Positions 43,377 to 51,975 of a DNA stretch of 64,000 nt are shown one piece after another. This stretch comes from Roseovarius confluentis (GTDB lineage: Bacteria > Pseudomonadota > Alphaproteobacteria > Rhodobacterales > Rhodobacteraceae). The notes below the pieces were generated by a model that did not search any database, was not told the origin of the DNA, and worked only from the letters and a program-made list of their open reading frames with translations. Location of the stretch: contig NZ_PPFE01000003.1 of the NCBI RefSeq assembly GCF_002917925.1, positions 248,001 to 312,000 on the forward strand, written 5' to 3'. The first letter of the stretch is position 1. Every line of letters begins with the position of its first letter. Position numbers and translations under genes: made by a program.

Positions 43377-43447
43377 AGGGCCCTCGCGTGGGGCTCGTGG
43401 CGCGCGGCGGGTTTTGAGTATTTTCGGCAAGAAAAAGCCGGGGCTGG

Positions 43448-44236
43448 TCAGCCGAGGATATCGCGCATCAGGGGGCTTACCGGGTCCTTGAGAGCGTCGA
43501 TGATGTCGAAGTGGTGACGGCCCTTGTCGATGCGGAGGGGACAGGACCAGGCGTCGGCCTGCCAACGGGCCTGATCGAGGAAAACGGGGCGTTCGTCGGC
43601 GCCGACCCAGATGTGAGTGGGGATATCGAGGCGTTCTGTCATGAGCGCGGGGCTTTCGGCGGTGGCGGTGTCTTCGGTCAGCTGGAACTGGGCGTTCATC
43701 GCGGTGTGCAGGAGCGGGCGCAGGTCGGAGACCGGGGAGATCGGGGTGATGGTAGTGATCCGATCTGTGACATCGATGGGCAGTAGGCCGGGTTGGATCA
43801 TGCGCGAGACGAGGTGACCGCCGGCGGAGTGGCCGGCGAGGGCGAGGGGACCGGGCTCACTTTCGGCGATATTCTGGATGGCGCGGGCAATCTGGGTGGT
43901 GATGTCGGCGATGCGGACGTCGGGGCAGAGGTCGTAGGAGGGCATGGCGACGGACCAGCCGCGGGCCAGAGCGCCGGTGGCGAGGTGGGACCAATAGCTG
44001 CGGTCGAAGCGGAGCCAGTAGCCGCCGTGGACGAAGACGAGGGTGCCTTTCGGCGCCGTTTCGGGGCGGAAGAGGTCGTAGGCCTGGCGCGGGGTATCGC
44101 CGTAGGAAACGCCGAGATCGTTGCGGTCTGTTGTGCGTGCCTCGCGGAAGGCTGCCGCCTCGGCGGCCCAGCGGGGCGGGTAGCTTTCGCCGTCCGGGAT
44201 GTGGGGGACGTTGGCGTAGGCGTCGTCGTAATCCAT
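43448..44236 (-). CDS. Alpha/beta hydrolase, arylformamidase-like
   Basis: A 262-residue alpha/beta hydrolase of the carboxylesterase/kynurenine-formamidase type. It has the oxyanion motif FVHGGYWL near residue 70, nucleophile elbow GHSAGGHL (Ser near 139), an acid in IWVGADERPVFLDQ and the histidine in KGRHHFDIIDAL. It might act on formamides or small esters. It is divergent from gabD by 83 bases. The start MDYDDAYANVPHI follows GGAGCA on its strand. Confidence 0.87.
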   Translation of the reverse strand: MDYDDAYANVPHIPDGESYPPRWAAEAAAFREARTTDRNDLGVSYGDTPRQAYDLFRPETAPKGTLVFVHGGYWLRFDRSYWSHLATGALARGWSVAMPSYDLCPDVRIADITTQIARAIQNIAESEPGPLALAGHSAGGHLVSRMIQPGLLPIDVTDRITTITPISPVSDLRPLLHTAMNAQFQLTEDTATAESPALMTERLDIPTHIWVGADERPVFLDQARWQADAWSCPLRIDKGRHHFDIIDALKDPVSPLMRDILG

Positions 44237-44319
44237 GATCTGCTCCTTCGGGCTGGCCCTAGACATTTTCTGCCCCAGATGCTTTGCCAAGACGAGACGT
44301 TTTTGCCGGAGGATGCGCC

Positions 44320-45798
44320 ATGCTCGATACTGCCACCAACCTGAAATCGCTTTTGAAGGACCCCGATCTGCTGGCCGAGAGGGCCTATGCCGGGGGTAAG
44401 TGGATCGATGGTGCGGACGGCGCCACGTTCGAGGTTGTGAACCCGGCGCGGGGCGACGTGATCGCCAATGTTGCGGACCTGGACCGCAAACAGGTGGCCG
44501 ACGTCATTGCAGGCGCGGCCAAGGCGCAGAAGGAATGGGCCAAGTGGACGGGCAAGGAGCGGGCCGCGGTGCTGCGCAAGTGGTTCGACCTGATGATGGA
44601 GCACCAGGACGACCTGGGCACGATCCTGACCGCAGAGCAGGGCAAGCCGCTGGCCGAGGCGAAGGGTGAGATCGCCTATGGTGCGTCCTTCATCGAGTTC
44701 TTCGGCGAGGAGGCCAAGCGGGTTTATGGTGAGATGATCCCCGGCCACCAGCGCGACAAGCGGATCATGGTGCTGAAACAGCCGATCGGGGTGGCCGCAT
44801 CCATTACGCCCTGGAACTTCCCCAACGCGATGATCACGCGCAAGGCGGCGCCTGCGCTGGCGGCGGGCTGCGCCTTCGTCGGTCGTCCGGCCGCCGAGAC
44901 GCCGTTGTCGGCCACGGCGATGGGTGTGCTGGCCGAGCGGGCGGGCATTCCGGCGGGGGTGTTCAACATCGTGACCTCTTCGCGGTCGAGCGATATAGGC
45001 AAGGAGTTCTGCGAGAACCCGAACGTGCGCAAGCTGACCTTTACCGGATCGACCGAGGTGGGGCGTATCCTGCTGCGGCAGGCCGCCGACCAGGTGATGA
45101 AATGCTCGATGGAGCTGGGCGGGAACGCGCCGTTCATCGTGTTCGACGACGCCGATGTGGATGCCGCCGTGGAAGGCGCGATCATGTGCAAGTTCCGCAA
45201 CAACGGGCAGACCTGTGTCTGTGCCAACCGGATCTATGTGCAGGCAGGGGTGTATGATGCCTTTGCCGAGAAGCTGAAGAACCGGGTGAGCCAGATGAAG
45301 GTGGGCGACGGGCTGGAGGACGGCACCGAGCTGGGGCCGCTGATCAACCCGGAGGCGTCCGAGAAGGTGGTCGAGCATATCGAGGATGCGAAATCCAAGG
45401 GAGGCACTGTCATCCTTGGGGGCGCGGATGGCGAGATGGATGGCAATTTCTTCAAGCCGACGATCCTGACGGGTGTGACGCAGGATATGAAGGTGAGCCA
45501 GGAAGAGACGTTCGGGCCGCTGGCGCCCTTGTTCAAGTTCGAGGACGAGGATGACGTGATCGCCATGGCGAACGACACGATCTTTGGCCTTGCGAGTTAT
45601 TTCTACGCCAAGGACCTGAGCCGCGTCTACAAGGTGGCCGAGGCGCTGGAATACGGGATCGTGGGGGTGAATACCGGTATTATTTCGACGGAGGTCGCCC
45701 CGTTCGGCGGCGTGAAGCAGTCGGGCCTTGGCCGGGAAGGCAGCCATCACGGGATCGAGGATTTCCTGGAGTTGAAATATGTCTGCATGAGCGTGTGA
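44320..45798 (+). CDS. gabD: NAD(P)-dependent succinate-semialdehyde dehydrogenase
   Basis: A 492-residue aldehyde dehydrogenase. It has [20 protein letters not shown] in the coenzyme site, catalytic Glu in [16 protein letters not shown] and catalytic Cys in [11 protein letters not shown]. The C-terminus [15 protein letters not shown] matches GabD. It oxidises succinate semialdehyde to succinate, or a related semialdehyde such as 2-oxoglutarate semialdehyde given the adjacent DapA-family gene. GGAGGA lies upstream of the ATG. Confidence 0.92.
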   Translation: MLDTATNLKSLLKDPDLLAERAYAGGKWIDGADGATFEVVNPARGDVIANVADLDRKQVADVIAGAAKAQKEWAKWTGKERAAVLRKWFDLMMEHQDDLGTILTAEQGKPLAEAKGEIAYGASFIEFFGEEAKRVYGEMIPGHQRDKRIMVLKQPIGVAASITPWNFPNAMITRKAAPALAAGCAFVGRPAAETPLSATAMGVLAERAGIPAGVFNIVTSSRSSDIGKEFCENPNVRKLTFTGSTEVGRILLRQAADQVMKCSMELGGNAPFIVFDDADVDAAVEGAIMCKFRNNGQTCVCANRIYVQAGVYDAFAEKLKNRVSQMKVGDGLEDGTELGPLINPEASEKVVEHIEDAKSKGGTVILGGADGEMDGNFFKPTILTGVTQDMKVSQEETFGPLAPLFKFEDEDDVIAMANDTIFGLASYFYAKDLSRVYKVAEALEYGIVGVNTGIISTEVAPFGGVKQSGLGREGSHHGIEDFLELKYVCMSV

Positions 45799-45806
45799 GG
45801 CGCGGC

Positions 45807-46691
45807 ATGGAGGACGGGTTTCACGGGGTCTTTCCTTACCTGGTGTCGCCGCTGGATGGCGAGGGCCGCGTCAATCGCGCGGTGCTGACGCGGTTGTGTG
45901 ACGACCTGATCGACGCGGGCGTGCATGGTCTGACGCCGCTGGGCTCGACGGGGGAGTTCGCCTATCTGAGCTGGGAGCAGAAGCGCGACATCGTCGAGAC
46001 GGTGGTGGCGGCCGCCAAGGGCCGGGTGCCGGTGGTGGCGGGTGTCGCGGCGACGACGACCCACGAGGCCGAGCGGCAGGCGCGGGAATTCGCGGCCATG
46101 GGCTGTGACGGGATCCTCGCGGTGCTGGAGGCGTATTTTCCGGTAAGTGATCGGGGCATCAAGGACTATTTCACCGCCATCGCCGCGGCGGTGGAATTGC
46201 CGATCGTGATCTACACCAACCCGAATTTCCAGCGCAGTGATCTGAGCGTTCCATTGATCGCGGAATTGGCGGAGGTGGAGAATATCCGCTGTCTGAAGGA
46301 TGCGTCGAGCAATACGGGGCGGCTGTTGTCGATCATGGACCGGGTGGGGGACAAGCTCGATATCTTTGCGGCGTCGGCGCATATCCCGGCCTGCGTGATG
46401 CTGATCGGGGGCAAGGGCTGGATGGCCGGTCCCGCCTGCATCGTGCCGAAGCAGAGCGTGAAACTGTATGAATTGTGCAAGGTCGGACAGTACCAGGCGG
46501 CGATGGAGTTGCAGCGCGATTTGTGGGCGCTGAACCAGGCGTTCGCGAAGTACAACCTTGCGGCCTGCGTCAAGGGCGGGCTGGAATTGCAGGGGTATGA
46601 GGTGGGCGAACCGCTGCCGCCGCAGGACGGTCTGAGCGACGAAGGCCGAGCCGAGTTGAAGGCGGTGCTGGAGCGGGTCGGGGCTCTGTAG
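45807..46691 (+). CDS. Dihydrodipicolinate synthase (DapA/NAL) family lyase
   Basis: A 294-residue class I aldolase-fold protein. It has the pyruvate-binding LGSTGEF motif near residue 45, the catalytic Tyr in [10 protein letters not shown] and the Schiff-base Lys in [10 protein letters not shown]. The substrate-selecting arginine context of true DapA is absent, so this is probably another keto-acid aldolase or dehydratase. It lies 8 bases after gabD; pairs of a DapA-like enzyme with a semialdehyde dehydrogenase occur in hydroxyproline and sugar-acid catabolism. A GTG 12 bases upstream is an alternative start. Confidence 0.85.
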   Translation: MEDGFHGVFPYLVSPLDGEGRVNRAVLTRLCDDLIDAGVHGLTPLGSTGEFAYLSWEQKRDIVETVVAAAKGRVPVVAGVAATTTHEAERQAREFAAMGCDGILAVLEAYFPVSDRGIKDYFTAIAAAVELPIVIYTNPNFQRSDLSVPLIAELAEVENIRCLKDASSNTGRLLSIMDRVGDKLDIFAASAHIPACVMLIGGKGWMAGPACIVPKQSVKLYELCKVGQYQAAMELQRDLWALNQAFAKYNLAACVKGGLELQGYEVGEPLPPQDGLSDEGRAELKAVLERVGAL

Positions 46692-46723
46692 GGGGCGCGA
46701 CACGTCGGATGAGATCCCGTCAC

Positions 46724-46748
46724 GGTGGGATGAAATCCCACCCTACGC
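46724..46748. repeat. Intergenic GTGGG-hairpin repeat, copy 3 (variant)
   Basis: GGTGGGAT-GAA-ATCCCACC followed by CTACGC. The stem is 8 bp and the CCCACCCTACGC end is shared with the copies at 27841 and 43350. A related half-element GATGAGATCCCGTCAC lies just before it (46708-46723). It may terminate the gabD-DapA transcript. Confidence 0.75.
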
Positions 46749-46820
46749 GCGCATTGATGGTGCGAAATTTTTTTCGCGGGCCGCCAAGGATTGACGACCG
46801 GGCAGCGTCCTACAATCGTG

Positions 46821-47363
46821 ATGCGCATGACTGTCAGTGACGAAACCCTGGCCACAGCTGCCGCCGATGGCGATGCGGCGGCCTTCTCGGCTTTGGTCGA
46901 GCGGCACTACGATGCCGTGTTCCGGCTGTCCTTTCGGCTGACCGGCGCGAGGGCGGAGGCGGAGGACCTGACGCAGGATGTGTGCGCGGCGCTGCCGGGG
47001 AAGCTGGGCGGTTTTCGTGGTGCGTCGAGGTTTACCACTTGGCTGTGGCGGGTGGTGGTGAACGCGGCCCATGACCGGCGGCGCAGGGCGGCGGTGCGAG
47101 CGAGATACGCGGAAGGTTGGGGCGACTGGGAAGTGGACCGGCGGGCCGCGGACGCGGAGGTGGCCGAGGCCGTCGATTGGCTGACGCAAGCGATGCGCGC
47201 CCTGCCGGAAGAGTTACGGGACACGCTGGCGCTGGTACTGGACGACATGAGCCATGCCGAGGCGGGCGAGGTGCTGGGCATCTCGGGCGGCACGGTGGGG
47301 TGGCGCGTGTCGGAGGCCAAGAAACAGTTGCGCGCGATGCGCGCGAGAGAGGAGGACGCATGA
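46821..47363 (+). CDS. ECF RNA polymerase sigma factor
   Basis: A sigma factor of about 180 residues with region 2 (AAFSALVERHYDAVFRLSFR and ASRFTTWLWRVVVNAAHDRR, residues about 18-90) and region 4 (LPEELRDTLALVL and GEVLGISGGTVGWRVSEAKKQ, about 125-175). The start is uncertain: ATGs at 46821 and 46827, or an upstream TTG, are all possible and none has a clear ribosome-binding site. The stop overlaps the next gene as ATGA; that gene has a short cytoplasmic N-terminus and one membrane helix, the layout of an anti-sigma factor. Confidence 0.88.
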   Translation: MRMTVSDETLATAAADGDAAAFSALVERHYDAVFRLSFRLTGARAEAEDLTQDVCAALPGKLGGFRGASRFTTWLWRVVVNAAHDRRRRAAVRARYAEGWGDWEVDRRAADAEVAEAVDWLTQAMRALPEELRDTLALVLDDMSHAEAGEVLGISGGTVGWRVSEAKKQLRAMRAREEDA

Positions 47364-49378
47364 GCGACGACCTCGATGACCTGAAGGCCATGATGCAGGC
47401 CGCGACACCGAAGCCGGATGCCGAGAAGAAGGCGGCGGACATCGCTCTGGCGCGGAAAAACTTTGCCGATCTCCAAGAGGCGCGGGATGGCGCGCGTCAA
47501 ACTTCTGATCGCCCGAAAGCGGGCCTGTTCAGAGGAGTGACGGACATGTTGATGCGGATGAATACGCGCGGAGCGCTGACGGCGACAACGGCGCTGGTGG
47601 CGCTGGGGATGGTCGTGGTGGTGCCGGATTGGCAGAACGCGCCGGCGCTGCGGGGAACGCAGCCTGTGGTGACCGAAGCGGATGACGGTTTGGCGGACGC
47701 GGGCCTGCGCAGGGAAGCGCCGGTGCCGAATGCCGCAGAGGAACTGACGTTGGATGCCGCCCCCGCGGAGCCTGCACCGACCGCCGAAGCACCGAGGCCT
47801 GCGCCGGAGCCGCAGATGGCAAAACCCGAGTTGGGCGCAGAGACGCGGCGGCAGGCGGCACCATCTGCGGCGCAGTCCATAGCACCGCGCGAGCTTGAGG
47901 GATATGCCGGAGGGGCGGCCAACACCACCACGGTCGGACGGATCGCGCAGCCGGATGCCGATGCTGCGACGGCTCTGCCTGAAAGCGATACCGAAGCGTT
48001 TCCCGAGGCGGAGCCGAACGCGCTGAAAATCACGGCGGAAGAACCGGTTTCGACATTCTCGATCGACGTAGATACGGCATCGTATGGTGTGGTGCGTTCG
48101 TCCTTGCGAGCGGGAACCCTGCCGCCGAAGGAAGCGGTGCGGATCGAGGAGATGGTGAACTACTTCCCCTATGACTACGCCGCGCCCGAAGGCGATGCGC
48201 CTTTCGCGCCCACGGTGAGCGTGACGGACACCCCTTGGAACCCGGACACGCAGCTGGTGCATATCGCGATCCAGGGAGAGATGCCCCCCGTAGAGGATCG
48301 TCCGCCATTGAACATCGTGTTTCTGATCGACACGAGCGGGTCGATGCAGGCGGCGAACAAGCTGCCTCTGTTGAAGCAATCGCTGGCGCTGATGCTGCCG
48401 CAGTTGACCGAGCGGGACAGCGTGGCGATTGTCACCTACGCGGGCAGTGCGGGGCAGGCGCTGGCGCCGACGGTGGCGACGGAGCGGGAGACGATCCTGG
48501 GCGCGCTGGACCGGTTGGAGGCCGGGGGCTCGACCGCCGGGCAGGCGGGCCTGCAACAGGCCTATGCGCTGGCCGGGGAAATGCGCGGCGAGGGGGACGT
48601 GTCGCGGGTGATCCTGGCGACGGACGGGGATTTCAATGTCGGGATCAGCGACCCGGAGGCGCTGAAGGAGTATATCGCGCAAGAGCGCGAGAGCGGCACC
48701 TACCTGTCTGTAATGGGCTTTGGGCGCGGCAACCTGGATGATGCGACGATGCAGGCGCTGGCGCAGAACGGGAACGGTCAGGCGGCCTATATCGACACGC
48801 TGTCCGAGGCGCAGAAGGTGATGGTCGATCAGGTGAGCGGGGCGCTGTACCCGATTGCCGATGACGTGAAGATCCAGGTGGAGTTCAACCCGGCGGCCGT
48901 GGTCGAGTACCGGCTGATCGGGTACGAGACCCGTGCCTTGCGGCGCGAGGATTTCAACAACGACCGGGTGGATGCGGGCGATATCGGGGCCGGTCACCAG
49001 GTGACGGCGCTTTACGAGATCACGCCGGTCGGATCGCCCGCGCAGATGGGTGACCCGCTGCGTTATGGCGCGGCGGAGACGGTGCGCGCAGAGGCTGACG
49101 AGCTTGGGTATTTCAAGCTGCGGTACAAGGCGCCCGGCCAGGATGACAGCCAGCTGATCGAGCAACCTATTGTCGAGAGTGGCGAGGCCGTGACGGAAGC
49201 GCGCTTTGCGGCGGCGATTGCCGGGTTCGGGCAGTTGTTGCGCGATGAGACGTATCTTGGCGATTGGGGCTATGCGGAGGCGATTGCGCTGGCCAACGGC
49301 GCGAAGGGCGAAGACCCGTTCGGCTATCGTGCCGAGGCGGTGCAGCTGATGCGGTTGGCGGAGAGCCTTTCGCGGTGA
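47360..49378 (+). CDS. Membrane VWA-domain protein, probable anti-sigma factor fusion
   Basis: A 672-residue protein. The N-terminal 70 residues are charged and cytoplasmic (SDDLDDLKAMMQAATPKPD), followed by one helix (about 71-88, ALTATTALVALGMVVVV). A Pro/Ala/Glu-rich linker with two RxxxAPS-type repeats follows, then a YfbK-like domain with a complete VWA MIDAS site, LIDTSGSMQ, then GGSTAGQAG and ATDGDFN (about 315-490), and a C-terminal DUF3520-like domain (about 510-670). Overlap with the sigma gene and this topology suggest that a periplasmic VWA domain senses a signal and controls the sigma factor. Confidence 0.85.
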   Translation: MSDDLDDLKAMMQAATPKPDAEKKAADIALARKNFADLQEARDGARQTSDRPKAGLFRGVTDMLMRMNTRGALTATTALVALGMVVVVPDWQNAPALRGTQPVVTEADDGLADAGLRREAPVPNAAEELTLDAAPAEPAPTAEAPRPAPEPQMAKPELGAETRRQAAPSAAQSIAPRELEGYAGGAANTTTVGRIAQPDADAATALPESDTEAFPEAEPNALKITAEEPVSTFSIDVDTASYGVVRSSLRAGTLPPKEAVRIEEMVNYFPYDYAAPEGDAPFAPTVSVTDTPWNPDTQLVHIAIQGEMPPVEDRPPLNIVFLIDTSGSMQAANKLPLLKQSLALMLPQLTERDSVAIVTYAGSAGQALAPTVATERETILGALDRLEAGGSTAGQAGLQQAYALAGEMRGEGDVSRVILATDGDFNVGISDPEALKEYIAQERESGTYLSVMGFGRGNLDDATMQALAQNGNGQAAYIDTLSEAQKVMVDQVSGALYPIADDVKIQVEFNPAAVVEYRLIGYETRALRREDFNNDRVDAGDIGAGHQVTALYEITPVGSPAQMGDPLRYGAAETVRAEADELGYFKLRYKAPGQDDSQLIEQPIVESGEAVTEARFAAAIAGFGQLLRDETYLGDWGYAEAIALANGAKGEDPFGYRAEAVQLMRLAESLSR

Positions 49379-49614
49379 TCAGCGTTGCGCGGAATCAAGG
49401 CCGCAGGCCGCCGCGCTATCGCCGCCCCCCCCCACCCAAGGGACGGCGATTTTGCTGTGCTTTGCCCTTCGCTCGACTGTCCGGCGGATTTTGCTGCGAT
49501 AAAGTGCGTGGAACGAGTGACGGATCGCCACCCCGGGGTTCGACGACAGCGCGGCCTCAAACGAAAAACGCCCCGTGGCAACCACGGGGCGTTTCGCGTT
49601 CTAGGATTTGTCGT

Positions 49615-50082
49615 TCAGTTGACCGTCTCGGCGTCAACGACATCCTTGTGGGTGGATGTGCCGCTGGCGATCTCGATGCGGCGGGGCTTCAGCCGCTCGG
49701 GCACTTCGCGCACCAGCTCGATATGCAGCATTCCGTCGGTATGCGTCGCACCGGTGACCTTGACGTGGTCGGCCAGCTGGAACTTGCGTTCGAACGCGCG
49801 GGTGGCGATGCCACGGTGCAGGTAGGTGCGGTCACCTTCCTCTTCGGCCTTGCGGGCCGAGACGATCAGGGCGCCTTCGCGCAGTTCGACGGATAGCTCG
49901 TCGTCGCTGAACCCTGCGACGGCGATGGAGATGCGGTAGGCATCATCAGCCGTCTTTTCGATATTGTAAGGGGGGTAGGTGGGATGATTGACGTCACCGG
50001 CGAGGACGCGGTCCATCATGTCGGCAATCTGGTCAAACCCGATGGATGCCCGGTAGAGCGGGGCAAGATCAAAGTTACGCAT
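49615..50082 (-). CDS. Hsp20 family small heat-shock protein
   Basis: A 155-residue IbpA-type chaperone. It has the alpha-crystallin domain (about 35-130) with PPYNIEKTADDAYRISIAVAGF, GALIVSARK, HRGIATRAFERKFQLADHV and MLHIELVREVPE, followed by the IxI-like RRIEIAS. It holds unfolding proteins during heat stress. GGAGG lies 8 bases before the ATG. A sigma-32-type promoter is seen about 100 bases upstream. Confidence 0.95.
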   Translation of the reverse strand: MRNFDLAPLYRASIGFDQIADMMDRVLAGDVNHPTYPPYNIEKTADDAYRISIAVAGFSDDELSVELREGALIVSARKAEEEGDRTYLHRGIATRAFERKFQLADHVKVTGATHTDGMLHIELVREVPERLKPRRIEIASGTSTHKDVVDAETVN

Positions 50083-50174
50083 TGGAATCCTCCGTTGAGC
50101 GATACCTATGTGGATGCCTTCCCAAACGGGACAGGCGGATGCTTCCGACCCGCGATGCGGCGTCGGACAACGCT

Positions 50175-50204
50175 TATTTGGGAAGCGGAAAAACCGGTTT
50201 CAAG
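50175..50204 (-). promoter_or_regulatory. Heat-shock (sigma-32-type) promoter for hsp20
   Basis: On the minus strand CTTGAAA (50204-50198) is followed, 15 bases later, by CCCAAATA (50182-50175). CTTG-N18-CCCAAAT fits the alphaproteobacterial RpoH consensus CTTG-N17/18-CYTATNT fairly well. It leaves a leader of about 85 bases before the hsp20 start codon, long enough for an RNA thermometer of the ROSE type, though none is proven. Confidence 0.55.
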
Positions 50205-50226
50205 ACCTGTTTGACGCTTTCAAACG

Positions 50227-51081
50227 CTAAGGCTTCGCGAATTTCGGACCGGGATGTGTGCCCGGGGTGGGTTGGTCACTGGTGCCATTGGGCGGAAAAA
50301 GCGCGGTCTCCGCACTGTTGCGGCGTATGCCTGTGGTTCTTGGAAAGGTGCTGGGCATCGCGCGCAGCTTGCGTTTCAGCGCCGCGACCGCCTCGGGCAA
50401 CTCCATGCCATAGGCGACGGTGGTGCCGTGCTCGGTCTTGTGGCCGCCGACGACGAGGCTGACGATGCGGGCGCGGTAGCCGCCGTCGGAGAAGACCGGC
50501 GCGCCGGAAGAGCCGAAGGTCACGTTGCAGTTGAAGGAGATCAGCCCCTGCCCGCGGCCGAGCACGTCACATTCACGCTCCCATGAGAGCGCATCGTCGC
50601 GTTGCCTGCCGTAGGACACGACGCTGACGTCATCGCCGCGGGTGGGATTGTGGTGCAGCGCGAAGGGGCTGGCGGTGGCGGTGGGGATGGGCGTGTCGAG
50701 TTCCAGCAAGGCCACGTCGCGGCGGACATTGTCGGCGGACATTCCGTCGGAGGGTGCGTAGCCGTCGGCCACCACGAAGCGGCGGACGTTCCGCGCGGCG
50801 ATGGCGGCCCCGTCGCGCAGGCCGGCGCGAAACACGATGCGCTCGGGCAGAAGCGGTGCGCTTCGCTTGTCAAAGACGCAATGGGCCGCCGTCAGCACGA
50901 GGTTGTCGGCAATCAGCGTGCCGGTGCAATAGCTGTCCTGGCCGAGGTCGATGCGGCCCACGGCCTCCCACCCCAGAAGGTCATCGCGGTTGGTCAGGCG
51001 GATCAGGTCGCTGGCGGTGGCCAGCGTCGGCAGGATGAGGCCCGCGAGAAGCCCGCAGAGCGACATCAGGCGGCGCATCAT
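50227..51081 (-). CDS. Secreted trypsin-like serine protease (S1 family)
   Basis: A 284-residue protein with a signal peptide (MSLCGLLAGLILPTLATA) and a chymotrypsin-fold domain. The catalytic triad is His in LTAAHCVFD, Asp in NVRRDVALLEL and Ser in FGSSGAPVF. A Cys pair around CTGTLI/AAHC is conserved. The C-terminal 40 residues are proline-rich and may be a disordered tail. It is the second of two tandem paralogues, starting 1 base after the upstream protease stop. A second in-frame ATG 3 bases on is an equal start. Confidence 0.88.
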   Translation of the reverse strand: MMRRLMSLCGLLAGLILPTLATASDLIRLTNRDDLLGWEAVGRIDLGQDSYCTGTLIADNLVLTAAHCVFDKRSAPLLPERIVFRAGLRDGAAIAARNVRRFVVADGYAPSDGMSADNVRRDVALLELDTPIPTATASPFALHHNPTRGDDVSVVSYGRQRDDALSWERECDVLGRGQGLISFNCNVTFGSSGAPVFSDGGYRARIVSLVVGGHKTEHGTTVAYGMELPEAVAALKRKLRAMPSTFPRTTGIRRNSAETALFPPNGTSDQPTPGTHPGPKFAKP

Positions 51082-51082
51082 G

Positions 51083-51895
51083 TCAGTCCAGGTCCGGTGA
51101 GGCGAATTTCGCGCCGGTGTCACGGTTCTGGCCGGTCGAGAAAAGGTCGATGCGCGCCTGATCCCGAAGGCTGCCTCCGTTTTCCATAGCGTCCCGCATC
51201 AGGGCGAGGGGACGGTCGAGCGAGGCGCCAAGGGCGACTTTCTTGCCGTTGATCTCGGCCATGGCGGAGACGACCGAGACGATACGCGGGGCGCCGTCCT
51301 CGAAGGTGAAGACCGGCGCGCCGGAGGCGCCGTAATCGACGTCACAGGACATCACGAGAAGCCCGCTGCGCTGTTCCAGAACCTGGCACATGTCCTGCAG
51401 CGAGGGCGCCTCGGAGCGTTCGCGGGCATAGCTGACCAGCCCGATGCGTGTATGTTTGCGCGGCTGGGTATCGGTGTGGAACGGGACGACGCCGGACTTG
51501 GCGATGGGGTGGTGCAGTTCCAGAAGTGCGATGTCGTTGCGCACGCGGGCGGCGTCGATCCTGTTGGAATAATCGTATTCGGGATGCACCACCGCGCGGC
51601 GGACCCAGCGATAGGCGGTGGCGCGGCCATTGCGCCAGCCGGCGAGAAACTCGATCTGCTGGGTGTCGACCGCCTTGCCCGTGGTGGCGTCGTACAGGCA
51701 GTGCGCGGCGGTCAGTACGAGGTCGGGCGCGATCAGGGCGCCGGTGCAAAAGCCGCTTCCGCCGATGTCGATACGCCCCACGGCCTGCCACTGGCGGCCG
51801 TCATCGGTGGTATCCAGACGTTGAAGCGCCGTATCCTGCGCGGATACCGACGTGACCCAACACAACAGGGCCGCAACAAGCCCTGTGAATCGCAT
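51083..51895 (-). CDS. Secreted trypsin-like serine protease (S1 family), paralogue
   Basis: A 270-residue protein with a signal peptide (MRFTGLVAALLCWVTSVSAQ) and an S1 domain. His lies in LTAAHCLYD, Asp in RVRNDIALLEL and Ser in YGASGAPVF. Shared motifs (WQAVGRIDIG here, WEAVGRIDLG downstream) show that the two genes arose by duplication. Both are probably periplasmic or secreted. They lie between hsp20 and glcF, so a protein-quality role is possible but unproven. Confidence 0.88.
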   Translation of the reverse strand: MRFTGLVAALLCWVTSVSAQDTALQRLDTTDDGRQWQAVGRIDIGGSGFCTGALIAPDLVLTAAHCLYDATTGKAVDTQQIEFLAGWRNGRATAYRWVRRAVVHPEYDYSNRIDAARVRNDIALLELHHPIAKSGVVPFHTDTQPRKHTRIGLVSYARERSEAPSLQDMCQVLEQRSGLLVMSCDVDYGASGAPVFTFEDGAPRIVSVVSAMAEINGKKVALGASLDRPLALMRDAMENGGSLRDQARIDLFSTGQNRDTGAKFASPDLD

Positions 51896-51975
51896 GCTCT
51901 TGAACAAACCGGGTGCCTCGCTTGATTTCCCAAGCTCGTACCGGCGCAATATGTCGAAAATAGGGCCGGGCCGGA

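Noticed and set aside
46791..46816. TTGACG ... TACAAT as a sigma-70 promoter for the ECF sigma gene
   Set aside because: The spacer is only 14 bases, too short for a normal promoter, so it is not listed as a feature.
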